64,000 bases of DNA from Tannerellaceae bacterium (GCA_021203545.1 JAJQAZ010000005.1:53178-117177); one strand, 5' to 3'. Shown: positions 29,924-39,890, numbered from the stretch's first letter. Notes: generated by a model from the letters alone, not told the origin. Numbers and translations: made by a program.

Positions 29924-31609
29924 ATGAAAACAATTATAAAATATATATTCCTACTTGCAGCCTCCCTCTCTTTTGCCTGTAGTGATATGCTGAATGTGGA
30001 ACCTACCACTTTTGTCTCGGACGATGTAATATGGAAAGACAAAAAACTGCTCGACCAGTTTGTCTCCAACATATACGGTAACATGATCTGTGGCTTTAAC
30101 CGGTGTACAGCCGGGCCCTGGCAGGGATGGTCCGAAGGCTGGGCCGGCAACATGGACACCTCTACCGATGATTTTGCAACTGTAGACGACACAGATATCT
30201 ACCGGGTCATGCACAAAGGAACCATCACCTCTCAAAACTGTCCCTTTGTACTGGAATTATGGCTTATCAATTACCAGGTAATCCGTAAATGTAATATACT
30301 CATTGAGAATATTCAGACAGTAGAAGACAAAATACTTACACAAGAAGAAAAAGACCGTTACGAAGCAGAAGCACGTTTCCTGCGTGCGTTCTGTTACTTC
30401 GACCTGGCACGTACGTTTGGTAAGGCTCCTCTTATCACCCATGTGCAGGAACTAACTGACGACCTGTTAGTTGCACCTTCTTCTTTCAATGATATAATTG
30501 ATTTTGTGGTCACCGAATGTGACACCTACGCCGGGAATCTGGAAAAAACGATGGAGGGCGATCTCGTAGGGCATGCCACTACCGGGGCGTTCCTTTCCCT
30601 TAAGTCACGCGCTTTATTGTATTATGCAAGTCCGCTGAATAACCCGTCCGGCGATTCAAAAAGATGGGAAGAAGCCGCTAAGGCTGCTAAAGATGTGATG
30701 GATTTAAATGTTTATGAACTTTATAGATCAGGCGAAAATCCTTATTATGATGTACAATTCGACAAATCAGCAGCCAACAAAGAATACATCTTCGAACGCC
30801 GCTTTGGATTTCCGGAAATTTCACATAATATCCACATGATGTGGAGTATCGATGCTACGGACGCAGGCTCATGGAATACATTATATCCCACCCAGAATTT
30901 GGTTGATGCCTACGAAACAACTAACGGCAAACTGATAACAGACCCGGCCAATGATATGTACAATTCGCAGAACCCGTATGAAAACCGTGATGCACGCTTC
31001 TATCAATCCATCATCTACAATGGTTCCTATTGGGAGGGTAACCTGATGTCTATGGTAACCAATACGGCAGACCCCACACAGAACGGAAGCTGTAAACCTG
31101 AAAAGTCAAAAGCCAAATGTGGCTATGGCCCTAAAAAGTTTATGGAAGAAATACCTACCTCTGTAAACCTATACGGGGAATACTCCCAATCCAACAACTG
31201 GCCCTACTTCCGTTACGCTGAAATCCTGCTCAACTATGCCGAAGCCCGCAACGAAGCCCTGGCACAACCCGATCAGTCGGTATACGATGCTATCAACGAA
31301 GTACGCGACCGTGCCGGACAACCTCCGTTACCTGACAACATGAACCAGGCAGATATGCGTGCACGGATCAAAAATGAACGTCGTGTAGAACTCCTGTTAG
31401 AAGAACACCGTGTATGGGATTTACGCCGCTGGAAAGACGGTGACCGCCTGAAAGACCCGATACGTGGAATAAACATTGAGACAACCGACGGCATCAACTT
31501 CACATACATAGAAGGAGTGGTAGAAGGGGATAGATCATTTAATGAAAACACCTACTTCCTGCCCATCCCCTACGACGAAGTACAAAAGAACCCATTATTA
31601 AAAGATTAA
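29924..31609 (+). CDS. SusD/RagB-family glycan-binding lipoprotein
   Basis: This 561-residue surface lipoprotein has its lipobox ending SFAC (Cys19). It shows the SusD helical TPR-like scaffold, e.g. RYEAEARFLRAFCYFDLART, with the C-terminal family signature RRVELLLEEHRVWDLRRWKD and YFLPIPYDEVQKNP. It forms the lid over the SusC barrel and captures oligosaccharide. It lies 21 bp after susC in one transcript. A strong hairpin and a separate promoter follow before GH16. No SusE/F-like surface binding protein is present in this locus. Confidence 0.95.
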   Translation: MKTIIKYIFLLAASLSFACSDMLNVEPTTFVSDDVIWKDKKLLDQFVSNIYGNMICGFNRCTAGPWQGWSEGWAGNMDTSTDDFATVDDTDIYRVMHKGTITSQNCPFVLELWLINYQVIRKCNILIENIQTVEDKILTQEEKDRYEAEARFLRAFCYFDLARTFGKAPLITHVQELTDDLLVAPSSFNDIIDFVVTECDTYAGNLEKTMEGDLVGHATTGAFLSLKSRALLYYASPLNNPSGDSKRWEEAAKAAKDVMDLNVYELYRSGENPYYDVQFDKSAANKEYIFERRFGFPEISHNIHMMWSIDATDAGSWNTLYPTQNLVDAYETTNGKLITDPANDMYNSQNPYENRDARFYQSIIYNGSYWEGNLMSMVTNTADPTQNGSCKPEKSKAKCGYGPKKFMEEIPTSVNLYGEYSQSNNWPYFRYAEILLNYAEARNEALAQPDQSVYDAINEVRDRAGQPPLPDNMNQADMRARIKNERRVELLLEEHRVWDLRRWKDGDRLKDPIRGINIETTDGINFTYIEGVVEGDRSFNENTYFLPIPYDEVQKNPLLKD

Positions 31610-31623
31610 TTTATAATAAAAAT

Positions 31624-31655
31624 AATCAGTTCCCCGCTTTTGCGGGGAACTGATT
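31624..31655 (+). terminator. Hairpin between susD and GH16
   Basis: AATCAGTTCCCCGC and its exact complement form a perfect 14-bp stem around TTTT. There is no T-tail after it, so it may be a processing or stabilising hairpin that lets susCD messenger exceed that of the hydrolases. Confidence 0.65.
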
Positions 31656-31669
31656 AGGACAGGGAATAC

Positions 31670-31677
31670 TAACTTTG
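31670..31677 (+). promoter_or_regulatory. Internal -7 box for GH16-GH3
   Basis: TAACTTTG matches TAnnTTTG, 19 bp before the GH16 ATG and just after the hairpin. It suggests separate expression of the two hydrolases. Confidence 0.5.
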
Positions 31678-31695
31678 TAAAATATAGAGATAAGA

Positions 31696-32547
31696 ATGAA
31701 AAAAATTATTATAGGGATTGTTACATCCTGTATGATCTTCACAGCCTGTTCCGGAACTGCCCCAAAGAAAAGCCCGGAAACAGAACCTTCCGTTTTATTG
31801 CCGGGATATCAACTGGTGTGGGGGGATGAATTTGATTCGGCTGCACCGGGTACTGTTACCATGCCGGATGTGAGCAAATGGTGGTATGAAAAAGGCGGAG
31901 GCGGCTGGGGCAACAATGAGTTACAATACTATGTGCCCGGGATAGCAGAAGGTGATACACTGGCTTACATATCGGATGGAGTATTTCATATCAAAGCGAA
32001 GAAACTGGAAGAACCGGTAGAGGGTCATAAGTATGCTTCTATCCGTATCAATTCAACTCAAAGTTGGTTGTATGGTTATTTCGAGGCACGCCTGAAACTG
32101 CCGGAAGGATATGGTACATGGCCGGCATTCTGGATGTTGCCTGAAGATTTTAAAAACTGGCCGCTTGATGGCGAAATAGATATTATGGAACATGCCGGAA
32201 ATGCTCCGGGTACGGTTCATATAACCGTACACACACAAGCAAATAACCACTCTAAAAACACCCAGATATCCAGTGTAACACATGTAGACGGAGCACAGAA
32301 CGATTTCCATGTATATGGTCTGGAATGGACACCCGGTTTTATTAAAGGGTATATTGACGGAGAACATAAATATATATTTAATAATGACGGAAACGGTAAC
32401 CAGGAAACATGGCCGTTTGATAAGCCGTTTTACATCAAACTGAATATGGCATTGGGTGGATTCTTTAGTGACCAACATACGGTAGATGAAACGATTTTAC
32501 CTGCGGTATACGAAATAGATTACGTGCGGGTATATCAGAAGAAATAA
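31696..32547 (+). CDS. GH16 beta-glucanase (laminarinase-like) lipoprotein
   Basis: This 283-residue endo-beta-glucanase of family GH16 has a lipoprotein signal ending FTAC (Cys18), so it sits on the outer membrane. The catalytic motif GEIDIMEH (around residues 159-166) carries the nucleophile and acid/base Glu residues. The extra Met of the beta-bulge form is typical of laminarinases (beta-1,3 or mixed-linkage glucan). Other family segments are YQLVWGDEFDS and WPAFWMLPED. It would cut glucan at the surface for SusCD uptake and passes products to the GH3 enzyme 41 bp downstream. Confidence 0.93.
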   Translation: MKKIIIGIVTSCMIFTACSGTAPKKSPETEPSVLLPGYQLVWGDEFDSAAPGTVTMPDVSKWWYEKGGGGWGNNELQYYVPGIAEGDTLAYISDGVFHIKAKKLEEPVEGHKYASIRINSTQSWLYGYFEARLKLPEGYGTWPAFWMLPEDFKNWPLDGEIDIMEHAGNAPGTVHITVHTQANNHSKNTQISSVTHVDGAQNDFHVYGLEWTPGFIKGYIDGEHKYIFNNDGNGNQETWPFDKPFYIKLNMALGGFFSDQHTVDETILPAVYEIDYVRVYQKK

Positions 32548-32588
32548 GATCCGGAACTCTGAACTATTTATATAATAAGATGATTTAT

Positions 32589-34811
32589 ATGAAGATAAGA
32601 ATAATTGTTTTGTCGGTTTTGATAAGTAGTATCCTGCCGGCTTATGCACAGATTGATGTGGAGAAAAAGATAGATGAACTTTTGTCAAAAATGACGCTGG
32701 AAGAGAAAGTCGGCCAGATGAACCAACTTAATTTTGATGCGCTCACAGATGATCTGGTGGGAAATCTTAAAGTTGGTAATGTCGGTTCACTGTTGAATGT
32801 TACCGATCCGGAAATGGTTAATCAGGTACAACGAATTGTAATGAATGAAAGTCGTGTGCCTATTCCGCTGATCATCGGACGGGATGTGATCCATGGATTT
32901 AAAACAATCTTTCCAATCCCTTTGGGACAGGCGGCATCTTTTAGTCCGGAAGTGGTAGAGGAGGGCGCACGTGTGGCAGCCGCAGAGGCCCGCTCAACTG
33001 GTGTTACCTGGACGTTTGCCCCGATGTTGGATATTTCCCGTGATGCCCGTTGGGGACGTATTGCAGAAAGTTTGGGAGAAGACCCTTATCTGACCGGTAA
33101 ATTAGGTGCTGCAATGGTTAGAGGTTTTCAGGGCAGCGGTGATTTGGCAAGCCGGGATGCTATTGCTGCCTGTGTAAAACATTTTGTAGGCTACGGAGCT
33201 TCGGAAGGTGGACGGGATTATAACAGTACTAATATCCCTCCGCTTTTGATGCGGAATGTATATCTGCCTCCTTTTCACGAAACCATTAAGGCTGGCGCTG
33301 CTACGTTGATGACCTCTTTCAATGATAATGATGAAATACCTGCTTCGGGTAATGGATATATCCTGAAGAATATATTAAGGGATGAGTGGGATTTTGATGG
33401 TTTTGTAGTATCTGACTGGGCTTCTATGGGTGAAATGATAGCCCATGGTTTTGCAAAAGATGCCCGGCAGGTTGCTGAAATATCGGCAAATGCCGGTCTG
33501 GATATGGAGATGGTAAGCGGTGCATATATTGTACATCTGGCAGAGCTGGTATGCAGCGGAAAAGTACCGGAAGAGGCTGTTGATACGGCTGTCCGGAATA
33601 TTTTGCGTATTAAATTCCGTCTGGGCTTATTTGAAAACCCTTATGTAGATACCTCCAAAGGTTCGGTTCTGTATGCAGACGAGCATTTAAAGTCTGCCCG
33701 GCAAGCCGCTGTAGAGTCTGCCATACTACTTAAAAATGAGAACATTTTACCTCTTAGTGAAAAAACAAAAATAGCAGTTATCGGACCCATGGCTGATGCG
33801 GCACATGACCAGTTAGGTACGTGGATTTTTGACGGAGATAAAAATTATACTGTAACTCCCGTTGGAGCGTTGAAAGATGAGTATAAACATATCAACTATG
33901 TATATGAGCCTGCTTTGGGTTATTCGCGCGATAAGAATAAGGCCAATTTTGAGAAAGCAAAAAATGCTGCTCAATCAGCAGATGTTGCAGTCGTATTTTT
34001 AGGAGAAGAATCTATTTTATCAGGTGAGGCACACTCTTTATCCAATATCAATCTGATAGGTGTACAATCCGAATTATTACAGGCAGTTAAAAGTGCCGGT
34101 AAGCCGGTTGTGCTGGTAATTATGGCTGGTAGGCCTTTAACTATAGAACGTGACCTGCCTTATGCGGATGCCGTATTGTATAATTTCCACCCCGGTACAA
34201 TGGGTGGCCCTGCTATCTGGGATCTTCTTTTCGGAAAAGCAAATCCGAGTGGAAAACTTCCGGTTACTTTTGTACGCGAAGTAGGGCAGATTCCGATGTA
34301 TTATAACCACAACAATACCGGGCGTCCGGCTCCTGATCAGGTAAGTATGCTGGATGATATAGAACAGGAAGCCGGCCAGACTTCGCTGGGGAATACCTCT
34401 TTCTATCTGGATTCGGGCAGAGATCCTTTATTCCCGTTCGGATACGGACTGTCATATACTCAGTTTGACTATTCGGATCTGGTATTATCTTCCAAAACAA
34501 TTCCGGTAAATGGTTCGCTGAAAGTGAAAGCAACAGTAAAAAATACCGGAAAGACGGAAGGAACAGAAGTTGTTCAGTTATATATACAGGATGTTGTCGG
34601 TTCAATTGTACGTCCGGTCAGAGAGTTAAAAGGTTTTCAGCGTGTAACCTTAAAAGCAGGAGAATCCAAAACCGTTGAATTCACTTTAACACCGGATGAA
34701 TTAGGTTTCTATGGGCGCGACCTGATTAAACGTGTTGAACCTGGAGACTTTAATGTATGGATCGGTGGAGACAGCAAAGCTTCCCTGAAAGGTTCATTTG
34801 TTGTTGAGTAA
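32589..34811 (+). CDS. bglX: GH3 beta-glucosidase (BglX-like)
   Basis: This periplasmic exo-beta-glucosidase has 740 residues. The start at 32589 (MKIRIIVLSVLISSILPAYA) gives a clean signal peptide; an in-frame ATG nine bases upstream does not improve it. The GH3 (alpha/beta)8 domain contains IPLIIGRDVIHGFKTIFPIP and the nucleophile Asp in FVVSDWASM (near residue 276). The alpha/beta sandwich and a C-terminal fibronectin III-like domain (VVQLYIQDVVGSIVRPVREL) follow. It would trim oligosaccharides released by GH16 to glucose. A long hairpin ends the operon. Confidence 0.93.
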   Translation: MKIRIIVLSVLISSILPAYAQIDVEKKIDELLSKMTLEEKVGQMNQLNFDALTDDLVGNLKVGNVGSLLNVTDPEMVNQVQRIVMNESRVPIPLIIGRDVIHGFKTIFPIPLGQAASFSPEVVEEGARVAAAEARSTGVTWTFAPMLDISRDARWGRIAESLGEDPYLTGKLGAAMVRGFQGSGDLASRDAIAACVKHFVGYGASEGGRDYNSTNIPPLLMRNVYLPPFHETIKAGAATLMTSFNDNDEIPASGNGYILKNILRDEWDFDGFVVSDWASMGEMIAHGFAKDARQVAEISANAGLDMEMVSGAYIVHLAELVCSGKVPEEAVDTAVRNILRIKFRLGLFENPYVDTSKGSVLYADEHLKSARQAAVESAILLKNENILPLSEKTKIAVIGPMADAAHDQLGTWIFDGDKNYTVTPVGALKDEYKHINYVYEPALGYSRDKNKANFEKAKNAAQSADVAVVFLGEESILSGEAHSLSNINLIGVQSELLQAVKSAGKPVVLVIMAGRPLTIERDLPYADAVLYNFHPGTMGGPAIWDLLFGKANPSGKLPVTFVREVGQIPMYYNHNNTGRPAPDQVSMLDDIEQEAGQTSLGNTSFYLDSGRDPLFPFGYGLSYTQFDYSDLVLSSKTIPVNGSLKVKATVKNTGKTEGTEVVQLYIQDVVGSIVRPVRELKGFQRVTLKAGESKTVEFTLTPDELGFYGRDLIKRVEPGDFNVWIGGDSKASLKGSFVVE

Positions 34812-34833
34812 GAAGAGGAGCTAATAAAAGATA

Positions 34834-34901
34834 GCACCGTTTTTGTAAAAAGGGTGCATCCATTGATTAAAACGGGTGCACCCTTTCTACAAAAACGGTG
34901 C
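34834..34901. terminator. Long hairpin terminator after the PUL
   Basis: Arms of about 26 bp (34834-34860 and 34875-34901) pair with two mismatches around a 14-base loop. A further GCACCCTTTT copy follows at the 3' side. It separates GH3 from the convergent mscS gene and could stop both. Confidence 0.75.
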
Positions 34902-34943
34902 ACCCTTTTGATGTATAGAACCGGTCTTACTTTCCTAACCTCT

Positions 34944-36215
34944 TTAGGCTTTTAACAATTCTTTCCCTACCTGCCGGAGGTCGGTACCGGAAACGTTCTG
35001 GAAGACGCTTAGCTCAAATTCCGGTATGACTGCCAGTACATGGTCGAAAACATCGGCCTGTAAACCTTCGTAAGTAACCCACTCTGTGTTTGTAATGAAG
35101 AAATAGAGTTCAATGGGTATCCCTTTTTCTGTGGGTTGCAGATGGCGTACCATGCAATAGAATTCCCGGTGTACATAAGGGTGGTTTTTCAGGTAATTAG
35201 CCAGATAGGCCCGGAATACTCCCAGGTTGGTTTGCCGGCGGCCATTTACCCATACAGATGAGTCAATATTATGGATTTCGTTATACTCTTTGAGTTCTTT
35301 TTCTTTTTCGTCAATATAATCTTTGATCAGGGAGATATGACGGAATTTCTTCAACATTTCCGGCGTACAGAATTTTACACTGTTCATATCTATGTAGACA
35401 GAGCGTTTTACCCGGCGGCCACCGGATTCGAACATACCCCGCCAGTTCTGGAACGAGTCCGTTACCAGTGCATAGGGTGGGATAGTAGTGATTGTTTTAT
35501 CGAAGTTCCGCACTTTTACAGCATGCAGGGTTACATCAATAACCGACCCGTCTGCACCGTATTTATCCATCGTGATCCAGTCGCCGGGGCGTAGCATATC
35601 GTTAGCCGTTAATTGGATACCGGCTACAAATCCCATAAGGGTATCTTTAAATACGAGGGTAAGGATGGCAGCGGAAGCTCCTAATCCGGCAAATAGAGTA
35701 GTTGCCTTTTGATTCATCAACGTAGCAATGATCAGGATGGCTCCGATAAATATAATAGTAACCTGTATGATCTGTACAAATCCTTTCAGTGATTTGCTGC
35801 CATTGCTGTTTTTAATACTATATATCTCGTGTATCAGACTAAGGGACGAGTTAATGAAGCGGATAGAAACAGCGATGATGTATATTTTACAAAGCCGGAG
35901 CAGAAAATCCAAAATCTCATATTCTGATGCCGGGAAAGCCAGGGGTAGCAGTACATAGATCAATATAGCTGGGATGATATTCATCAGTTTGTTGATGATT
36001 TTCCGGTCTACAATCAGGTCGTCCCATACATTTTCTGTTTTTAACGCTAACCGTTTGAAGGCTCCCAGCAGAATGTTACGGCAAATGTAATCAACCAGAA
36101 AAGCGAGTGTTACGATGATTATCAGCATCACAATATTATCTACATGCGAGGTGGTATCGGAGATAAATCCCCAATCTACCATTCTATTACTAAACCAGTT
36201 TTGTATTGACTCCAT
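34944..36215 (-). CDS. MscS-family mechanosensitive channel (YbdG-like)
   Basis: This 423-residue inner-membrane protein has several N-terminal transmembrane helices (IVMLIIIVTLAFLVDYI, ILIYVLLPLAF, VTIIFIGAILIIATL). The MscS pore helix and beta domain follow (FAGLGASAAILTLVFKDTLM, then GDWITMDKYGADGSVIDVTL and FDKTITTIPPYALV). The length and the long C-terminal domain fit the YbdG-like subfamily. It would open on osmotic downshock. A -7 box on the minus strand at 36242-36249 lies about 27 bp upstream of the start. Confidence 0.92.
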   Translation of the reverse strand: MESIQNWFSNRMVDWGFISDTTSHVDNIVMLIIIVTLAFLVDYICRNILLGAFKRLALKTENVWDDLIVDRKIINKLMNIIPAILIYVLLPLAFPASEYEILDFLLRLCKIYIIAVSIRFINSSLSLIHEIYSIKNSNGSKSLKGFVQIIQVTIIFIGAILIIATLMNQKATTLFAGLGASAAILTLVFKDTLMGFVAGIQLTANDMLRPGDWITMDKYGADGSVIDVTLHAVKVRNFDKTITTIPPYALVTDSFQNWRGMFESGGRRVKRSVYIDMNSVKFCTPEMLKKFRHISLIKDYIDEKEKELKEYNEIHNIDSSVWVNGRRQTNLGVFRAYLANYLKNHPYVHREFYCMVRHLQPTEKGIPIELYFFITNTEWVTYEGLQADVFDHVLAVIPEFELSVFQNVSGTDLRQVGKELLKA

Positions 36216-36241
36216 AAGTAGTTAAATCTATTTGTCTATTG

Positions 36242-36249
36242 CAAATTTA
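36242..36249 (-). promoter_or_regulatory. -7 box for mscS
   Basis: The minus strand reads TAAATTTG, matching TAnnTTTG, 27 bp before the mscS start. Confidence 0.5.
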
Positions 36250-36281
36250 AGAAAAATAGCGGCATCCTGCGAGGAAAAAAC

Positions 36282-36289
36282 TATATTTG
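36282..36289 (+). promoter_or_regulatory. -7 box for the M16 protease
   Basis: TATATTTG matches TAnnTTTG, 48 bp before the protease start. Confidence 0.55.
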
Positions 36290-36336
36290 CGTAAGCAAAG
36301 GCTAAATAGGACAAAATACATGGATAAGGTATTTGG

Positions 36337-39219
36337 ATGAAACGATTATTGATTATGACACTATTAACTATAAGTCCTGCATTGCTGGCACAGCAGGTAC
36401 AAAAGAATCCGCAGGTAAAAGAACACAGGCTTAGCAATGGATTAACCGTTTGGCTTAATGAGGATCATACACAACCGAAAGTATTCGGCGCCGTACTTGT
36501 AAAAGCCGGTGCGAAGGATTCGCCCAACACTGGTATTGCTCATTATTTTGAACATATCATGTTTAAGGGAACGGATAAGATCGGTGCGGTAGATTACGAA
36601 GCCGAAAAGGTTTATCTGGATTCTATTGCTATAAAATATGACGAACTGGCTGCTACACAGGAGCCGAAAAAACGGCTTGAAATACAGAAAGAGATTAACG
36701 AATTGAGTATAAAGGCAGCCGATTATGTGATACCCAATGAGTTTAACCGGCTGATCTCCCGGTATGGCGGCACACAATTGAATGCGGGAACTTCGTATGA
36801 TTATACCGTGTATATGAATACCTTTTCGCCGCAATATTTTGCGCAATGGGCCGAACTGAACAGCGAACGGCTGATTAATCCTGTTTTCCGTATGTTTCAG
36901 AGTGAACTGGAGACAGTATATGAGGAAAAAAATATGTATCATGACTTTATTGGGCGGGATGCCGTTGATAAACTAATGGAACGTTATTTTCTTCCTCACC
37001 CGTATGCATATCCGATTCTGGGAAGTACCGAGAACCTGAAGAATCCCCGCCTTACTGAAATGAAACGTTTCTTTGAGGAGTATTATGTAGCCTCTAACAT
37101 GGGGCTGATATTAAGTGGCGATTTTGAGACGGATGAGGTATTGCCTATACTGGAAAAAACATTTTCTCGTGTCCGGCAGGGAGTCCCCCCCGTGAAGGAA
37201 AAGATCGAATTAAAACCTTTTGAAGGGGAGGAAAACTTCACCGTTAAATTTCCTATTCCGGTTGTAAATGTAGCCGGTTTGGGGTTTCGTGGTGTGCCGG
37301 CCAATCATCCGGATCAGATTGCACTTAATATTGTAATGGGGTTATTGAATAACTCTAATGGTACCGGCTATCTCGATAAGTTAATGGTAGATCGCAAACT
37401 GATGGCAGCTATGACTGTAAACGAGAACCTCAATGAGGCAGGTATTCTGGCAGTGATAGGCATTCCTAAACTTGTATTCCAGACCCGTGCCAAAGCAAAA
37501 GAACTGATATGGCATGAGATCAACCGGATCAAGAAGGGTGATTTTACAGATGAGATGTTTAATAGCCTGAAACTGGAACAGAAACGGAAATATGTTTCCC
37601 GTCTGGAAGATATTAATTCGCGGGCCGAAGCCATGGTAACTTTATTTTCGCAGGGAAAGCCCTGGGAAGAGTATATCCGGGAAATAGAGCGGATTGATGC
37701 CCTGACCAAAGAGGATATCATCCATATAGCGCAAAAATATTTTACAGAAAACTATTTATATGTAAATAAGAAGACCGGTAAATATGCGAAAGATAATTTG
37801 CCGAAGCCCAATTTTAAGCCGATTGTTCCCCGGAATATGGATGCTGTTTCCGGATACGCGTTGGAGTTAGAGAAACTGCCGGTCAAAGAGATTACTCCCC
37901 GTTTTCTGGATTTACAGAAAGATGCGGTAAAATACGACCTTTCTAAATATGCCCATTTATTTGTTACACCGAATCCGGTAAATGATATTTTCACACTCGA
38001 TATCGCTTTTGGGATTGGTAAAATAGAGAAGCCAATTGTTACCCAACTGGCTGCCTATTTGCCCTTACTGGGAACGGATTCTTTATCGTTCGACCAGTTT
38101 CGGTGCAGTTTGCAGGCATTGGGCAGTACATTGGTTTTTGAAGCGCTGGATGATCGGTTTGTTCTGCATATCAGTGGTTTTGATGCCAACTTTGAGCAGA
38201 CACTTCATTTGGTCTCTTCTTTTATGAAAGAGGTAAAAGCGGATGATAAAAAGAAGACCCAATTGATAGATGAGGAGAAGATTATGCGGAAAGCGTTTTA
38301 TAAATCTACCGATAATCTGGCGTTTGCCTTGCTGGAGAAAGTGAAATACGGAAAGAAATCGCTATACCTGAATAAGTTATCTCTGGGCGAGATTAAAAAG
38401 TTAAAGGGAGAGGATTTTGTCAAAGAGTTTCGTGAAGTACAGAAATATGCCTGCGACTTTTATTACTGTGGAACCATCGCCGGCGGGAAAGTAGCAGAAA
38501 TTTTAAAAGAACAGTTGCCTCTGGCACAGATCAAACGTGCTTCTTCGTCCCCTCTTTACCGGGATGTTCAATCATATGATAAGCCTGTTGTGTATGTTTA
38601 TCATACATCGGATGCCACTCAAAGCATTATCTACGGATATGTGAAAGGTGATACGATCACGGAAGATGCAGACCGGTATGCTGCCCGCCTCTTCTCCGGT
38701 TATTTCGGGGGAGATATGTCTTCTTTAATGTTTCAGGAAATACGGGAGTTCCGTTCGTTTGCCTATCGAACCTCCGGACGCTATAAGTTACCGCCCAAAA
38801 TTTATACGGATAAGACCGGCGAGATGACTACTCTATTATCTACTCAATCAGATAAAACAATAGACGCGCTGACTGTATTGGATTCATTGATCCGGAAGAT
38901 GCCGGTAAAACCGGAACGTATCTCTGCGGTAAAACAGTCTATTGTAAACCATGCAGTCAACAATTATCCTACTTTCCGGAAAATACCGGAAAAGGTGGCT
39001 ACCCTGTTGGAAGAAGGATATACGGAAGATCCCAATAAACACCTGGTAGAGTTTATGGAACAGACATCTATGGAAGATATTGTTCGTTTCTACGATAAAA
39101 ATGTAAGTAACCGCCCGGTTGTTTACATGATTGTAGGAAATACCAAAAAAATAGACCTGAAAAAACTGGCCGGATTCGGAAAAGTAGTGAAGGTAGGTAA
39201 AGAGGAAATTTATCATTGA
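36337..39219 (+). CDS. M16 (insulinase/pitrilysin) family metalloprotease
   Basis: This 960-residue secreted protease has signal peptide LLTISPALLAQ. The inverted zinc motif HxxEH is HYFEH at residues 69-73, with the downstream Glu in ELETVYEEKNM. A second, inactive M16 half follows (from about residue 500) with FSGYFGGDMSSLMFQEIRE, so the protein carries both halves of the clamshell on one chain. Such enzymes degrade peptides in the periplasm. The start has its own promoter. Short inverted TAGTTAGTAG-type repeats follow the stop codon. Confidence 0.94.
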   Translation: MKRLLIMTLLTISPALLAQQVQKNPQVKEHRLSNGLTVWLNEDHTQPKVFGAVLVKAGAKDSPNTGIAHYFEHIMFKGTDKIGAVDYEAEKVYLDSIAIKYDELAATQEPKKRLEIQKEINELSIKAADYVIPNEFNRLISRYGGTQLNAGTSYDYTVYMNTFSPQYFAQWAELNSERLINPVFRMFQSELETVYEEKNMYHDFIGRDAVDKLMERYFLPHPYAYPILGSTENLKNPRLTEMKRFFEEYYVASNMGLILSGDFETDEVLPILEKTFSRVRQGVPPVKEKIELKPFEGEENFTVKFPIPVVNVAGLGFRGVPANHPDQIALNIVMGLLNNSNGTGYLDKLMVDRKLMAAMTVNENLNEAGILAVIGIPKLVFQTRAKAKELIWHEINRIKKGDFTDEMFNSLKLEQKRKYVSRLEDINSRAEAMVTLFSQGKPWEEYIREIERIDALTKEDIIHIAQKYFTENYLYVNKKTGKYAKDNLPKPNFKPIVPRNMDAVSGYALELEKLPVKEITPRFLDLQKDAVKYDLSKYAHLFVTPNPVNDIFTLDIAFGIGKIEKPIVTQLAAYLPLLGTDSLSFDQFRCSLQALGSTLVFEALDDRFVLHISGFDANFEQTLHLVSSFMKEVKADDKKKTQLIDEEKIMRKAFYKSTDNLAFALLEKVKYGKKSLYLNKLSLGEIKKLKGEDFVKEFREVQKYACDFYYCGTIAGGKVAEILKEQLPLAQIKRASSSPLYRDVQSYDKPVVYVYHTSDATQSIIYGYVKGDTITEDADRYAARLFSGYFGGDMSSLMFQEIREFRSFAYRTSGRYKLPPKIYTDKTGEMTTLLSTQSDKTIDALTVLDSLIRKMPVKPERISAVKQSIVNHAVNNYPTFRKIPEKVATLLEEGYTEDPNKHLVEFMEQTSMEDIVRFYDKNVSNRPVVYMIVGNTKKIDLKKLAGFGKVVKVGKEEIYH

Positions 39220-39224
39220 TCAGA

Positions 39225-39336
39225 GTAGTTAGTAGATAGTAGTTGGTAGTTAGTAGGAACTCATTTCATTCGTTTTCTTTTTTATTCTACTAAGTGAACA
39301 CAGTGAACGTACTACTAACTACTTGCTACTAACTAC
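39225..39336. repeat. Inverted array of AGTTAGTAG-type repeats
   Basis: Several copies of GTAGTTAGTAG lie at 39225-39257 and complementary CTACTAACTAC copies at 39311-39336. The pair can fold into a large hairpin between the M16 and DUF4268 genes and may serve as a terminator. Confidence 0.6.
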
Positions 39337-39358
39337 CGGAGGAACGAAGTGACGACAG

Positions 39359-39814
39359 ATGTACACCAAAGACGAATTAAAGCAACTAAAAAGAGAATTT
39401 TGGGAGAGTTTTGCTCTGTTTTGTGAGATACAGCCTTATCTGTGTGACCGTAAAAAGATGTGGGTTTTGTATAATACAAAGGTGAAAGGGGTAGAACTTA
39501 AGTTTGATGCCAACCGGAATGGGGCGTATGTCATTCTGGAAGTGAATCACCGCCGGGAAGAAGATCGTCTGGAAATGTATGAAAAACTTACCTGGTACAA
39601 AGAGGCTCTTGAAACTGATTTCCCGGATGGTTTGATCTGGGACGTTTGTTACGTACGGGAGACTGGAAATCAGGTATGCCGTGTTTATCTGGCAAAGGAA
39701 GATCTTGATATGCACCGCCAACAGGATTGGGGTGAGTTTTTCACCTTTATGGCAAGCAATATGTATTTACTTGAACACAATTTCCTTTCTATTGCAGATT
39801 ATATTAAAGAATAG
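39359..39814 (+). CDS. DUF4268 domain protein
   Basis: This 151-residue cytoplasmic protein is of the DUF4268 type, visible in ELKREFWESFALFCEIQPYL, RREEDRLEMYEKLTWYKEAL and QDWGEFFTFMASNMYLLE. The family fold is related to nuclease-like domains, but no catalytic set is obvious here and the role is unknown. It follows the M16 gene across the repeat hairpin and seems to stand alone. Confidence 0.8.
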   Translation: MYTKDELKQLKREFWESFALFCEIQPYLCDRKKMWVLYNTKVKGVELKFDANRNGAYVILEVNHRREEDRLEMYEKLTWYKEALETDFPDGLIWDVCYVRETGNQVCRVYLAKEDLDMHRQQDWGEFFTFMASNMYLLEHNFLSIADYIKE

Positions 39815-39890
39815 ATCTTAGCTGACTCGGAACTCCAAATCGTAGCCTGGTCTTAGCCAATCTCTGGTTATTATCAGTCTGTTAGTTTAG

